54,369 nt of DNA from an uncultured Eubacteriales bacterium (GTDB lineage Bacteria > Bacillota > Clostridia > Oscillospirales > Acutalibacteraceae). The stretch's first letter is position 1, and every line of letters starts with the position of its first letter. The translations under genes were made by a program, and so were the position numbers. The notes below the pieces were generated by a model. It did no database searches, was not told the DNA's origin, and saw nothing but the letters and a program-made list of their open reading frames with translations. The stretch is taken from contig CAKUAQ010000010.1 of NCBI GenBank assembly GCA_934636435.1, positions 1 through 54,369 of the forward strand, written 5' to 3'. This document shows, piece after piece, positions 27,009 through 34,841 of this stretch.

Positions 27009-27904
27009 AGAAAATGGCAGCAATTTTCCTGGCACTGGTCATGGTACTGTCCGTTGCGGGCATGAACGTGCTCGCCGACACCACCCCCGCCATCACGGTG
27101 GAGAGCGCTCAGACGACTCCCGGTGGAACGGCCACCTTCAAGGTCGATATGACAAATTTCAGCGGTATCAAGGGTCTGGACGTGACCATCACCGCGACCG
27201 CGGGCGCGACCTTTACGGCCATTGCCTCCGACAGCATAGAGCTCACCAAGGACGGCAACTACACGCTGGAGGCCAATAAGATCCACATCGTCGATTTGAA
27301 CGGGAACACTGCTCTGACCTTCAATGTGACCGCTACCGTCAACGACAACGCCGATGTCAGCGTCGAGGCCAAATTGGCGACCTCCGGCACTGCGCTGGCG
27401 GAGAATGTATCCATCACCAACGGCAAGCTGACCGTTGCCGCAAATGAGCCTTTGACCAAGCCCCTGGGCACGAAGATCCGTTCGACCGGCGATGCTCTGC
27501 GCTTCGGCATCAGCGCATCCTGCGCCAAAGCCAAGCAGGGAGAGAACTACGCGGTAGACTACACGGATGCGACTGTTACCGTCGACGGCAAGGAATATAA
27601 GGTTGCCCGCGTCGGTGCGCTGGCTGCCCGCAAGGATCTGACCAATGAAGCGGATCTGGTCGTAAAATCCACCGACAGCAAGGTCGTAGACGTGGAGGCG
27701 AAGAAGGGCTACAAGGTGGAGACCGACCATGTGGAGTATATGGTCACGGCCACCGGCATTCCGGAGAGCGCCTATGACACCGAGATCATGGTTCGTCCGT
27801 ATGTGGCATACTATGAGTCGGATAACAATATCGTATATGTGTATGGCGATATTCTGAGCAGCAGCATCAATAAGACTAAGAACGCTATCGAGAGCGCCGC
27901 TTGA
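26999..27904 (+). CDS. Secreted protein with a cohesin-like domain
   Basis: Encodes 301 residues. A Sec signal peptide (KKMAAIFLALVMVLSVAG, cleavage near VLA-DT) precedes a beta-rich domain at about 28-145 (VESAQTTPGGTATFKVDM, GIKGLDVTITA, then a C-terminal INGKLTV-like strand) resembling cohesin-type modules. Residues 150-295 form a second domain opening PLGTKIRSTGDALRFGIS and ending YVYGDILSSSIN, similar to modules repeated in clostridial surface proteins; I have no name for it. No dockerin, SLH or LPxTG anchor is present, so it is probably released or held by a partner. GGAGG lies seven bases before ATG 26999. Two terminators follow. Confidence 0.75.
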   Translation: MQMKKMAAIFLALVMVLSVAGMNVLADTTPAITVESAQTTPGGTATFKVDMTNFSGIKGLDVTITATAGATFTAIASDSIELTKDGNYTLEANKIHIVDLNGNTALTFNVTATVNDNADVSVEAKLATSGTALAENVSITNGKLTVAANEPLTKPLGTKIRSTGDALRFGISASCAKAKQGENYAVDYTDATVTVDGKEYKVARVGALAARKDLTNEADLVVKSTDSKVVDVEAKKGYKVETDHVEYMVTATGIPESAYDTEIMVRPYVAYYESDNNIVYVYGDILSSSINKTKNAIESAA

Positions 27905-27947
27905 TCTGCGCTGACTGAATCCGTCGAGTACCATTCGGATATGTTTT

Positions 27948-27990
27948 CACCCGCGGAAATCGTGTGTACGATTTCCGCGGGTGTTTTCTT
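27948..27990 (+). terminator. Terminator 1 of the cohesin-domain gene
   Basis: A perfect 15-base stem (CACCCGCGGAAATCG and complement) around TGTGTA, followed by TTTTCTTT. Confidence 0.9.
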
Positions 27991-27992
27991 TG

Positions 27993-28045
27993 CAAGGCCC
28001 CGGCGGTGTACACTCTTTTTCGGTGACAGCCGCCGGGGCCTTTTT
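27993..28045 (+). terminator. Second, tandem terminator-like hairpin
   Basis: AAGGCCCCGGCGG pairs with CCGCCGGGGCCTT over a 22-base loop and runs into five T residues. It starts a few bases after the first terminator with no gene between them. Confidence 0.75.
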
Positions 28046-28225
28046 CTCAATTGTTTCCGCCTCGATGTCTCCGCCGGAATGCAGGCGCTATCTCCCGCAG
28101 GATTCTTCCCACAACCCTATACAGGCTCGCGGCACCATTTCTGTGTTTCCCGATACATTTTCGGATGCGCGGGAGAAATGCGGACTATCCGGCACATTCG
28201 CCGCACCGTTCCGTACGGGATCGTC

Positions 28226-29626
28226 TCAGAAACCAAAATATGCCTTGGCGTTATTGTAGCTGATATTTTCCACCAGCTTGCCCAGCGCCGCCATGTCCGC
28301 CGGATATTCCCCGTTTTCCACCCATTTGCCGACGAGGTTGCACAGGATACGCCGGAAGTATTCGTGGCGGGTATAGGACAGGAGGCTGCGGGAATCGGTC
28401 AGCATCCCGATGAAGTTTCCCAGCAGCGATAGATTGGCCAGATCGGTCAGCTGCTTTTCCATGCCGGTCTTGTTGTCATTGAACCACCAGGCAGAGCCGT
28501 GCTGTATCCTCCCCGCAGCGCCGGGGCCTTGGAAGCAGCCGATGATGCTGCCCAGCAGCTCATTGTCCGCAGGGTTCAGCGAATACAGCACCATCTTGGG
28601 CAGCTGATCGGTCTCATCCAGCCCGTTGAGCAGTCCGGTAATCGCTGTGGAGCAATCCCGGGTGGCGATGCAATCGCAGCCCACATCCGGCCCCAATGCC
28701 CGGAACTTACGCGCATTGGTGTTGCGCTGCACATTGTAGTGGATCTGCATTACCCAGTCTCGACGGGCGTATTCCCGGCCGACGAATAATAGCATCGCCG
28801 TCTGGTAGAGCTCCGTTTCCTCCACGGTCGGCGACTGTCCGGCCAGCACCTTACGGAATGCTGCCTCCACCTGCTCATCGGAGGCCGGGCGGAACATCAC
28901 GTAGTCAATGCCGTGATCGGAGGCCTTACACCCCAGCGCACCGAACCGGTCCATGGCCTTGGCCAGCGCTGTTTTCACATCGGCGGCGGTGCGGATATCC
29001 ACCCCGTTGGCCGCCCCCAGCTTTTCCAGATATGCGGCAAACCCGGGCTTGTGAATGTTCACCGCCTTATCCGGCCGGAAGGAGGGAACCACCCGGAAAT
29101 CGGCGATATCCTCCGCAGCGATGGCCGCATGATACTCCAGACTGTCCGCCGGGTCGTCAGTGGTGCCGATCACCCGCACACCGGACCGGCGGATCAGCCC
29201 CCGGACAGACATATCCGGCTCCCGCAGCCTCCGGTTGCACAGCTCCCATACCTCCTGGGCCGTGTCCCCGTTGAGGACCCCCGTATATCCGAAATACCGC
29301 TGCAGCTCCAGATGCGTCCAGTGGTACATGGGGTTTCCGATGGCCAGCGGCATCGCCTCGGCGAACCGCTGAAACTTCGTCCGATCGTCCGCCGCCCCGG
29401 TGATTTCCTCCTCCGGAACCCCGTTGGAGCGGATCATGCGCCATTTATAATGATCGCCCCCCAGCCACACCTGGGTGATGTTGTCGAAATGCCGATCCTC
29501 GGCGATCTCCTTTGGATCGATGTGGCAATGATAGTCGATGATGGGCATATTCGCCGCATACTGATGATACAGCGTTTTTGCCGTCTCCGTTTCCAGCAGA
29601 AAATCCTTATCCATAAATGCTTTCAT
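28226..29626 (-). CDS. uxaC: Uronate (glucuronate) isomerase
   Basis: Encodes 466 residues, the normal family length. It isomerises D-glucuronate to D-fructuronate and galacturonate to tagaturonate, the first step of hexuronate catabolism. An amidohydrolase-type barrel shows the metal site IIDYHCHIDPKEIAEDR, with GNPMYHWTHLELQRYFG, IGTTDDPADSLEYH, and a C-terminal GMLTDSRSLLSYTRHEYFRR. AAGGAG precedes ATG 29626. It lies 24 bases after the LacI-family gene in the same unit, and the divergent eda supplies the last step of the pathway. Fructuronate reductase, mannonate dehydratase and KDG kinase are not in the window. Confidence 0.96.
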   Translation of the reverse strand: MKAFMDKDFLLETETAKTLYHQYAANMPIIDYHCHIDPKEIAEDRHFDNITQVWLGGDHYKWRMIRSNGVPEEEITGAADDRTKFQRFAEAMPLAIGNPMYHWTHLELQRYFGYTGVLNGDTAQEVWELCNRRLREPDMSVRGLIRRSGVRVIGTTDDPADSLEYHAAIAAEDIADFRVVPSFRPDKAVNIHKPGFAAYLEKLGAANGVDIRTAADVKTALAKAMDRFGALGCKASDHGIDYVMFRPASDEQVEAAFRKVLAGQSPTVEETELYQTAMLLFVGREYARRDWVMQIHYNVQRNTNARKFRALGPDVGCDCIATRDCSTAITGLLNGLDETDQLPKMVLYSLNPADNELLGSIIGCFQGPGAAGRIQHGSAWWFNDNKTGMEKQLTDLANLSLLGNFIGMLTDSRSLLSYTRHEYFRRILCNLVGKWVENGEYPADMAALGKLVENISYNNAKAYFGF

Positions 29627-29650
29627 GTTCCTGTGCTCCTTTTTTAAGTT

Positions 29651-30637
29651 TCATTGAATGCGAAAGCTGTCCCGCTCCACCAACCGCGCGGGGATCACCG
29701 TGTGCGGCTGCACCTCCCGGTGCTCCGTCAAAGCGGCGAGGGTATCCAGTGCCGCCACACACATCTCCTCCAACGCGTTGTCCACGCTGGTCAGCTCCGG
29801 AGTGCAGCACTGAGCCAAAACAGAATTGTTGAATCCGATAACCGGCATATTGATGCCGATGCGCTGGAGCGCTTTCTGCGCCGCCACCGCCAGAATATCC
29901 TCCGATCCGATCACCGCATCGAATGCCACCCGCTGCACCAGAAGCCGCTTGATGCACGCGTTGACCGCGTCCATGCGACGCTCCACCGTCACGATGCGGC
30001 TTTCATCCACGACCTCCCCGCAGGCAGCGCAGCCGTCCCGATAGCCGGCGATTTTCTGTTGACAGCTGTATGTCATCGAATCGTGCAGGAACAATATCCG
30101 CCGGATCTGCCGGCGAAACAGGCTCTCCACCAGCTCCCGGACAGCGCGCCGCTCATCGCAGGTGATGCAATACACCCCCGGCAGCACCACATAGCCGTTG
30201 ACGATGATCACCGGCACCCGCTGAGCCGCCCGGGCGATGTGGCGGTTATCCGTATCCTCCCGAAAAGCGGAACCGATGAGGATCACCGCATCCACGTTTT
30301 CCCGCACCATAGCCTCCAGCGCCGCCTGCTTATCCTTCAGTGCGGAACCGGTGCAGCGCAGGACGGCGTGCATCCCCTGCTGTCGCAGACGCTCCTCCAC
30401 ATAGCCCACCGCCATGGCATAAAAGGGATCCCGCACATCGGTGCACAGCACGCCTACCAGCCCCATGGATCCGGAGCCAAGGCCGCGGGCAAAGGCATTG
30501 GGCGCATACCCCTCCTGTTGCATCACCGCCAGAACCCGCTCCCGGGTCTGGGCGCGTACATGGGGGCTGTCGTTCAGCACGCGGGACACCGTGGCGATGG
30601 AAACGCCACTTTTTTTCGCGATATCGTATATATTCAC
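29651..30637 (-). CDS. LacI-family transcriptional regulator of hexuronate genes
   Basis: Encodes 328 residues. The N-terminal helix-turn-helix and hinge read NIYDIAKKSGVSIATVSRVL, then RAQTRERVLAVMQQEGYAPN, the LacI pattern; the rest is a periplasmic-binding-protein fold for the inducer. It is the first gene of the minus unit with uxaC, which suggests that a hexuronate or intermediate is the effector. A 16-base palindrome at 30661-30676 lies directly downstream of its own -10 box, so negative autoregulation of the unit is likely. The divergent eda promoter carries a different inverted repeat. Confidence 0.94.
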   Translation of the reverse strand: MNIYDIAKKSGVSIATVSRVLNDSPHVRAQTRERVLAVMQQEGYAPNAFARGLGSGSMGLVGVLCTDVRDPFYAMAVGYVEERLRQQGMHAVLRCTGSALKDKQAALEAMVRENVDAVILIGSAFREDTDNRHIARAAQRVPVIIVNGYVVLPGVYCITCDERRAVRELVESLFRRQIRRILFLHDSMTYSCQQKIAGYRDGCAACGEVVDESRIVTVERRMDAVNACIKRLLVQRVAFDAVIGSEDILAVAAQKALQRIGINMPVIGFNNSVLAQCCTPELTSVDNALEEMCVAALDTLAALTEHREVQPHTVIPARLVERDSFRIQ

Positions 30638-30660
30638 CGTTCATTCACCTCCTTACACGC

Positions 30661-30676
30661 TTGTAAGCACTTACAA
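30661..30676 (-). promoter_or_regulatory. LacI-type operator
   Basis: TTGTAAGCACTTACAA: seven-base arms about a CA centre, lying at the transcription start region of the lacI-uxaC promoter. The site probably bound by the regulator encoded at 29651-30637. Confidence 0.8.
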
Positions 30677-30680
30677 ATCC

Positions 30681-30708
30681 AGTATACCGCATATTTTCCA
30701 AAAAGCAA
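30681..30708 (-). promoter_or_regulatory. lacI-uxaC promoter
   Basis: TTGCTT (30703-30708), a 16-base spacer and TATACT (30681-30686) on the minus strand. Confidence 0.75.
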
Positions 30709-30768
30709 GCCCCCGACACAAAATAGTTCGACAGAGACCGACTTTCTGCAAAAGCGACAAGAAAACTC

Positions 30769-30809
30769 TTGACCTTTTCTCAAATCGGTCTATAATGATA
30801 TTGACCGAT
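30769..30809 (+). promoter_or_regulatory. eda promoter with an overlapping inverted repeat
   Basis: TTGACC (30769-30774), a 16-base spacer and TATAAT (30791-30796). ATCGGTC (30784-30790) and GACCGAT (30803-30809) flank the -10 box as a perfect inverted repeat. The sequence differs from the LacI-type operator nearby, so a second regulator may act here. Confidence 0.75.
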
Positions 30810-30859
30810 CCACGGACGCGGACGATATTCTTAACCTACCGCAAGGAGTGACAGCAGTT

Positions 30860-31486
30860 ATGCGTACAAAAGAGGAAGTATTACAGGCGATCAAGGGCGA
30901 CGGCATGGTAGCCGTCGTGCGGGGCGAGACCTCGGAAAAGGCCATGGAGATCGTCGAAAAGTGCATCGAGGGCGGCATCCGCGCCATCGAGCTGACCTTC
31001 ACGGTTCCCTATGCCCACCGGGTCATTGAGGACATCAGCCGCAAATACGGCGAGCAGATCGTGCTGGGCGCCGGCACGGTGTTGGACAGCGAGACCGCGC
31101 GGATCGCCATTCTGTCGGGCGCGGAGTTCATCGTCTCTCCCCATTTCAACCCCGAAGTCACCCGGCTGTGCAACCGCTATCGCAAGGCCAGCATGGCGGG
31201 CATCCTCACCATCACCGAGGCGGTCGCCGCCATGGAGGCCGGAGTGGATGTGCTGAAACTGTTCCCCGGCGATCTGTTCGGCCCGGCGTTCATCAAGGAC
31301 ATCCGCGGTCCTCTGCCCTATGCCCAGATCATGCCCACCGGCGGCGTCAGCGCGGACAATGCCGGCGAGTGGATCAAGGCAGGCGCGGTGGCTGTCGGTG
31401 CCGGCAGCAGCCTGATGAAAGGCGATGTGAAAGCCAACGCCGCCAAGTTCATGGAGAATATTCGTCTGGCACGGCAAAGCGAATAA
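30860..31486 (+). CDS. eda: 2-keto-3-deoxy-6-phosphogluconate aldolase (KDPG/KHG)
   Basis: Encodes 208 residues. This class I aldolase splits KDPG to pyruvate and glyceraldehyde-3-phosphate, the last reaction of hexuronate breakdown. Motifs are MVAVVRGE at the first strand, AIELTFTVP with the catalytic Glu, LGAGTVLD, VSPHFNPEV, and VLKLFPGD with the Schiff-base Lys, then MPTGGVS for phosphate. ATG 30860 with AGGAG eleven bases upstream is chosen; the in-frame GTG 30848 overlaps that ribosome binding site. It is divergent from lacI-uxaC. Confidence 0.95.
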   Translation: MRTKEEVLQAIKGDGMVAVVRGETSEKAMEIVEKCIEGGIRAIELTFTVPYAHRVIEDISRKYGEQIVLGAGTVLDSETARIAILSGAEFIVSPHFNPEVTRLCNRYRKASMAGILTITEAVAAMEAGVDVLKLFPGDLFGPAFIKDIRGPLPYAQIMPTGGVSADNAGEWIKAGAVAVGAGSSLMKGDVKANAAKFMENIRLARQSE

Positions 31487-31514
31487 CGGTCTTGACAGAC
31501 TCACCCATCGACCG

Positions 31515-31560
31515 CACGGCGGTACCGGGGGCTTTTCTGCCCGCCGGTACCGCCGTGTTT
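31515..31560 (+). terminator. eda terminator
   Basis: CACGGCGGTACCGG pairs with CCGGTACCGCCGTG over a 15-base loop, followed by TTTCTGTCTT. Confidence 0.8.
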
Positions 31561-31594
31561 CTGTCTTCATCCCCTGGATTTTTTCATTTTCCTC

Positions 31595-31656
31595 TTGACA
31601 AAGCAAAATGACAAGAGTATACTGCATAATGACAATTATAATTGTCAATTTGACAA
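31595..31656 (+). promoter_or_regulatory. Promoter and operator array of the XRE/DUF3169 cassette
   Basis: TTGACA (31595-31600), a 17-base spacer and TATACT (31618-31623). A perfect 16-base palindrome GACAATTATAATTGTC (31631-31646) sits at the expected start of transcription. TGACAA or its complement occurs five times between 31596 and 31656, including once in the -35 and once in the spacer. This looks like an autoregulated XRE operator. Confidence 0.8.
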
Positions 31657-31685
31657 ATAAGACCGTCAAGTTAGGAGAGCACTGT

Positions 31686-31910
31686 ATGCTGTTGCGCAAT
31701 CGTTTGAAGGAGCGAAGAGCTGCACTGAATGTAAATCAGCAGGAGATGGGACGCCTGTGCGGCGTATCCCGCCAGACGATCAGCCTGATCGAGCGGGGCG
31801 ATTATTCACCGTCTGTCACCCTGGCCCTGACGATTGCAAGGGTGTGCGGCGTAACGGTGGAAGAGGTTTTTTATTTGCAGGAGGAGGTTACGGAAAATGG
31901 ACAAGGATGA
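31686..31910 (+). CDS. Small XRE-family helix-turn-helix regulator
   Basis: Encodes 74 residues, essentially one Cro/CI-type DNA-binding domain: LKERRAALNVNQQEMGRLCG, VSRQTISLIERGDYSPSVTL, ALTIARVCGVTVEEVFYL. ATG 31686 follows AGGAG by eight bases; the in-frame upstream extension is the operator region. It overlaps the next gene by 14 bases, a pairing often seen between such small regulators and DUF3169 membrane proteins. Autoregulation through the palindrome at 31631-31646 is likely. Confidence 0.9.
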   Translation: MLLRNRLKERRAALNVNQQEMGRLCGVSRQTISLIERGDYSPSVTLALTIARVCGVTVEEVFYLQEEVTENGQG

Positions 31911-32688
31911 GATCCGGGCAGCCAATCGTAAGGCGCTGCCGAAATTCATTGCGGTCATGGCGCTCCTTTTAGCAGCGGGGTATATTCTGGGTTTTCTTGC
32001 CGCATGGTACGGGCTCAATACGTTAACCGCCACGCTGAAAAGCGCCGGCGCCTTTTTCGGAAGGTATGTTGCTCCGTGGCTGGCGGTGGCGATGGCGATC
32101 CTCATGCCGGCTGTCTGTATTCCTCTCTACCGGAGCGCGAAAAAACGGCTGGCAGTGTGGGACGGCGAGGACGAGAATATTCCCGATACCGTCGACAGAA
32201 GGGTATCCGCCGCGGTCTGGATCGCCGGCATATCCCTGATCCTGTCCTGCTTTCTTATGGCGGCGGCCTATTCGGGAGGGTTCGCCATCTTTGAAAGCAG
32301 AAATTGGACGGCGCTGTATTTTGTCTGTATCGCGGCGTTCATTGCCATTGTGCTCGAGATGCTGGTGATCGGCCGGAAATGCGTGGACGTGGCAAAGCAG
32401 CTCAATCCCGAAAAGAAAGCGTCCTTCTATGATTTGAAGTTTCAGAAGAAATGGATCGAGGACTGCGACGAAGCCGAGAAAATCCGGATCGGCAAATGCG
32501 CGTTCAAGGCATATGCCGCAACGAACCGGGTATGTGCCGTGTCAGCGGGCGCGCTTGCCGTTTGTGCGCTGCTTTTTGAGACGGGCTTTTTGCCGTCTCT
32601 TGCGGTGTGCCTCATCTGGCTCGTGAATCAATCGGTGTATTGCCGGGAGGCCATGCGATATTCCAGAGCCGGAAACAAGTTCCTTTGA
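31897..32688 (+). CDS. DUF3169-like membrane protein
   Basis: Encodes 263 residues with about six hydrophobic segments (around residues 18-36, 58-78, 104-127, 138-158, 210-228 and 230-245). A soluble loop with LNPEKKASFYDLKFQKKWIEDCDEAEK lies before the last two. The arrangement and the neighbouring small XRE regulator fit DUF3169, a family without known function. It starts inside the regulator gene (14-base overlap) behind GGAGGAGG, so the two are co-translated. Confidence 0.75.
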   Translation: MDKDEIRAANRKALPKFIAVMALLLAAGYILGFLAAWYGLNTLTATLKSAGAFFGRYVAPWLAVAMAILMPAVCIPLYRSAKKRLAVWDGEDENIPDTVDRRVSAAVWIAGISLILSCFLMAAAYSGGFAIFESRNWTALYFVCIAAFIAIVLEMLVIGRKCVDVAKQLNPEKKASFYDLKFQKKWIEDCDEAEKIRIGKCAFKAYAATNRVCAVSAGALAVCALLFETGFLPSLAVCLIWLVNQSVYCREAMRYSRAGNKFL

Positions 32689-32707
32689 CGAAAAGGAGGA
32701 AAGAACT

Positions 32708-32890
32708 ATGGCTAAGAGCAAAAATAAACGCTTTATCCGCATCCTGTCGGAGGGCAGCTTCGGAGGGACCCGCATGCTGTATGTGGATAAAGAGACCGGC
32801 GTGACCTATCTGTTTATCCAAGCCGGTTACGGCGCGGGGCTTACTCCCCTGCTGGATGCCGACGGTAAGCCGGTCATCACGAACCTGTGA
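32708..32890 (+). CDS. Small DUF6440-like protein
   Basis: Encodes 60 residues: MAKSKNKRFIRILSEGSFGG, then LYVDKETGVTYLFIQAGYGA and LTPLLDADGKPVI. The GGTR...VDKETGV.YL...GY..GLTPLLD.DGKPVI pattern is that of DUF6440, a small family of unknown function in Bacillota. AAAGGAGG lies nine bases upstream. It is 19 bases after the DUF3169-like gene and probably in the same transcript. A 14-base palindrome AACCGTGCACGGTT begins at its last stop base. Confidence 0.75.
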   Translation: MAKSKNKRFIRILSEGSFGGTRMLYVDKETGVTYLFIQAGYGAGLTPLLDADGKPVITNL

Positions 32891-32921
32891 ACCGTGCACG
32901 GTTGAATCGTCAGGAGGAGAA

Positions 32922-33272
32922 ATGAACAGCTTTACCATCCTTTTGCTTGCCTTGATCGTCCTTGTGATCATCCCCCGAATAACCCGGCAAAGGCGACTGG
33001 CAGCCATCAGACACGTATTGAACCGAAGAAATCACCATAAGGAGAAGAACGCTATGAAAGAGTTAGCTAAGCAGTTTATCGGCAAAGAGTGCATCCTCTA
33101 CACCGTGATGAGCATGGATTCGGGCATCCAGGGTACGATTAAAGAGGTCACGGACGGCGGCATCATCATCGAAAAGAAGGACGGCCTCGAGGCGGTCAAT
33201 CTGGAATACGTTACCCGTATCCGGGAGTGGCCCCGCACCGCTAAGGGGAAAAAGAAAGCGGTTTTCGCCTGA
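32922..33272 (+). CDS. DUF6897-like small protein with an N-terminal membrane segment; two possible starts
   Basis: From ATG 32922 (AGGAGG just upstream) it encodes 116 residues: a transmembrane helix at about 4-20 (FTILLLALIVLVIIPRI), a basic stretch, then a soluble domain starting MKELAKQFIGKECILYTV and ending YVTRIREWPRTAKGKKK. An internal in-frame ATG at 33054 also has its own AAGGAG nine bases upstream and would give the 72-residue soluble domain alone, the form usual for DUF6897. Both products may be made. It follows the DUF6440-like gene by 31 bases. Function unknown. Confidence 0.75.
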   Translation: MNSFTILLLALIVLVIIPRITRQRRLAAIRHVLNRRNHHKEKNAMKELAKQFIGKECILYTVMSMDSGIQGTIKEVTDGGIIIEKKDGLEAVNLEYVTRIREWPRTAKGKKKAVFA

Positions 33273-33968
33273 CATCGGCTTTTTCGAGATGCGCCGGGAG
33301 TCAGCCCGGTTCTCTCCCGGAAACACCGGCCGCAATGGCCGAGATGATTGATTCCCACCCCCAGCCGCAATGGCGCTGATTGGTTCCTCCGTCCGGCGCA
33401 GCTGCCCGGCGGCTTTGGGAAGGCGGTATTCCGTGAGATAGCGATAGGGCGTTGTGTGCAGCACAGCCATGAAGCAGCGCAGATATTCGGACGAGCTGAC
33501 GTTGGCGCTGGCGGCGATGCTGTTCAGCGACACCTCCTCGCCGTAGTGCCGGTCAATGTCTTGCAGAAAAACGGCCATCCGTTTCTCAACCGCCCGCCGC
33601 TGCTGCGGATTGCAAGGACCGGCAACTCCGACCGCCCCACGCTCCTGTCCACCAGACACTCGGCCGAACCTCCCGGATAGGATTTCACAAACCGATCCGG
33701 AAACGTAAAGCTGTTGTAGTGGCACGCACCGTCCTTTTGCACCGTATGCACCATGCTTTTATTGATAAAGGCGCCCTCACCCGACTGCAGGAAGATGCGG
33801 TCGGATAGGGTGGCGACTTCAACCGCACCGGACAACACATGGACGAACTGCAGATCTTCATGCCGGTGCATCACCTGAAAACCCGGCTTTCTCGGACGAC
33901 TTTTACAGCACCAGATACGGAAACTCCGTAGCATCGTTCAGAGTGACGGAATTGCTGTATGCATCCAT
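33273..33968 (-). pseudogene. Decayed AraC-family regulator gene
   Basis: Pieces of one AraC protein lie in successive minus frames. The start MDAYSNSVTLNDATEFPYLV (from 33968) runs into TAA. A shift gives the cupin part (FQVMHRHEDLQFVHVLSG, GEGAFINKSMVHTVQ). Another shift near 33640 gives YGEEVSLNSIAASANVSSSE and RCFMAVLHTTPYRYL. A further shift gives FRERTGLTPGASRKS at the end. At least three frameshifts make a functional product unlikely. The gene is antisense to its neighbours and overlaps nothing needed. Confidence 0.85.
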
Positions 33969-34078
33969 GCTTCACTCCAAATTGACGATATACGGATAGA
34001 TATACAGAGAGAATGCCGCAGTGATCTGCGATATAATAATAGCAGAGAAATCAAAACCGTCAGCCGGAGGTGTACCGC

Positions 34079-34717
34079 GTGTATTTTGAATACGGAGAAC
34101 CCGCCCTATCCTATCTGCGGCAAAAGGATATGCGTCTCGGCGCGATCATCGACCGCATCGGACATATTGACCGCGCCGTAGACACCGATCTGTTTTCATC
34201 GGTCGTCCATCATATCGTCGGGCAGCAGATCTCCACCAAAGCACAGGCGACCGTCTGGCAGCGGATGCAGGATACCCTCGGCGTCGTGAACGCCGAAACG
34301 ATCCTGGCGGCCGGTGTTCCGGAGCTGCAAGCGCTGGGCATGACCTTCCGCAAAGCGGAGTATATCACAGACTTTGCCGAAAAGGTACATACCGGGGCTT
34401 TCGACCCGGATGCGGTACGGCATATGTCCGTTGGGGTTGCGTTCAGGGAGCTGACCGTCCTGAAGGGCATCGGAGTCTGGACGGCGGAGATGATCCTGCT
34501 GTTCTGCTTGCAGCGCCCCGATGTTCTCAGCCATGACGATCTGGCTATTCAGCGGGGGCTGCGGATGGTCTATCGCCACCGCGCCATCGACCGGCGGCTG
34601 TTTGAAAAATACCGCCGCCGATTCAGCCCCTGGGGCAGCGTGGCGAGCCTGTATCTGTGGGCGGTGGCAGGCGGAGCCATCCCCGAGTTGCGAGACCCTA
34701 AGCCGCAGGACAAATGA
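34079..34717 (+). CDS. AlkA-like DNA-3-methyladenine glycosylase (HhH-GPD)
   Basis: Encodes 212 residues of the helix-hairpin-helix glycosylase superfamily. VVHHIVGQQISTKAQATVW opens the fold, LTVLKGIGVWTAEMILLF is the hairpin, and DVLSHDDLAIQRGLRM holds the catalytic Asp. It should excise alkylated purines for base-excision repair. It lacks the N-terminal domain of E. coli AlkA, as many Bacillota homologues do. GTG 34079 is preferred because GGAGG lies eight bases upstream; GTG 34070 overlaps that site. Ogt follows 124 bases later, giving an alkylation-repair pair. Confidence 0.9.
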   Translation: MYFEYGEPALSYLRQKDMRLGAIIDRIGHIDRAVDTDLFSSVVHHIVGQQISTKAQATVWQRMQDTLGVVNAETILAAGVPELQALGMTFRKAEYITDFAEKVHTGAFDPDAVRHMSVGVAFRELTVLKGIGVWTAEMILLFCLQRPDVLSHDDLAIQRGLRMVYRHRAIDRRLFEKYRRRFSPWGSVASLYLWAVAGGAIPELRDPKPQDK

Positions 34718-34841
34718 CCGGGCAGTGTCACCCCACACGGCTTGAGAAAACTCCCGCCCCGCCGGGATGGGCGCAGCCGCCGCGCCATTCCTGTGCAGAT
34801 ACCGTCCGTACACAGCCAACACAGTTTCCGAGGTGTGAACG

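Larger units (their letters stand above)
27905..28225. other. Intergenic region after the cohesin-domain gene
   Basis: About 320 bases: two tandem terminators at the left, then 180 bases up to the uxaC stop in which I see no gene, promoter or repeat. Confidence 0.5.
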
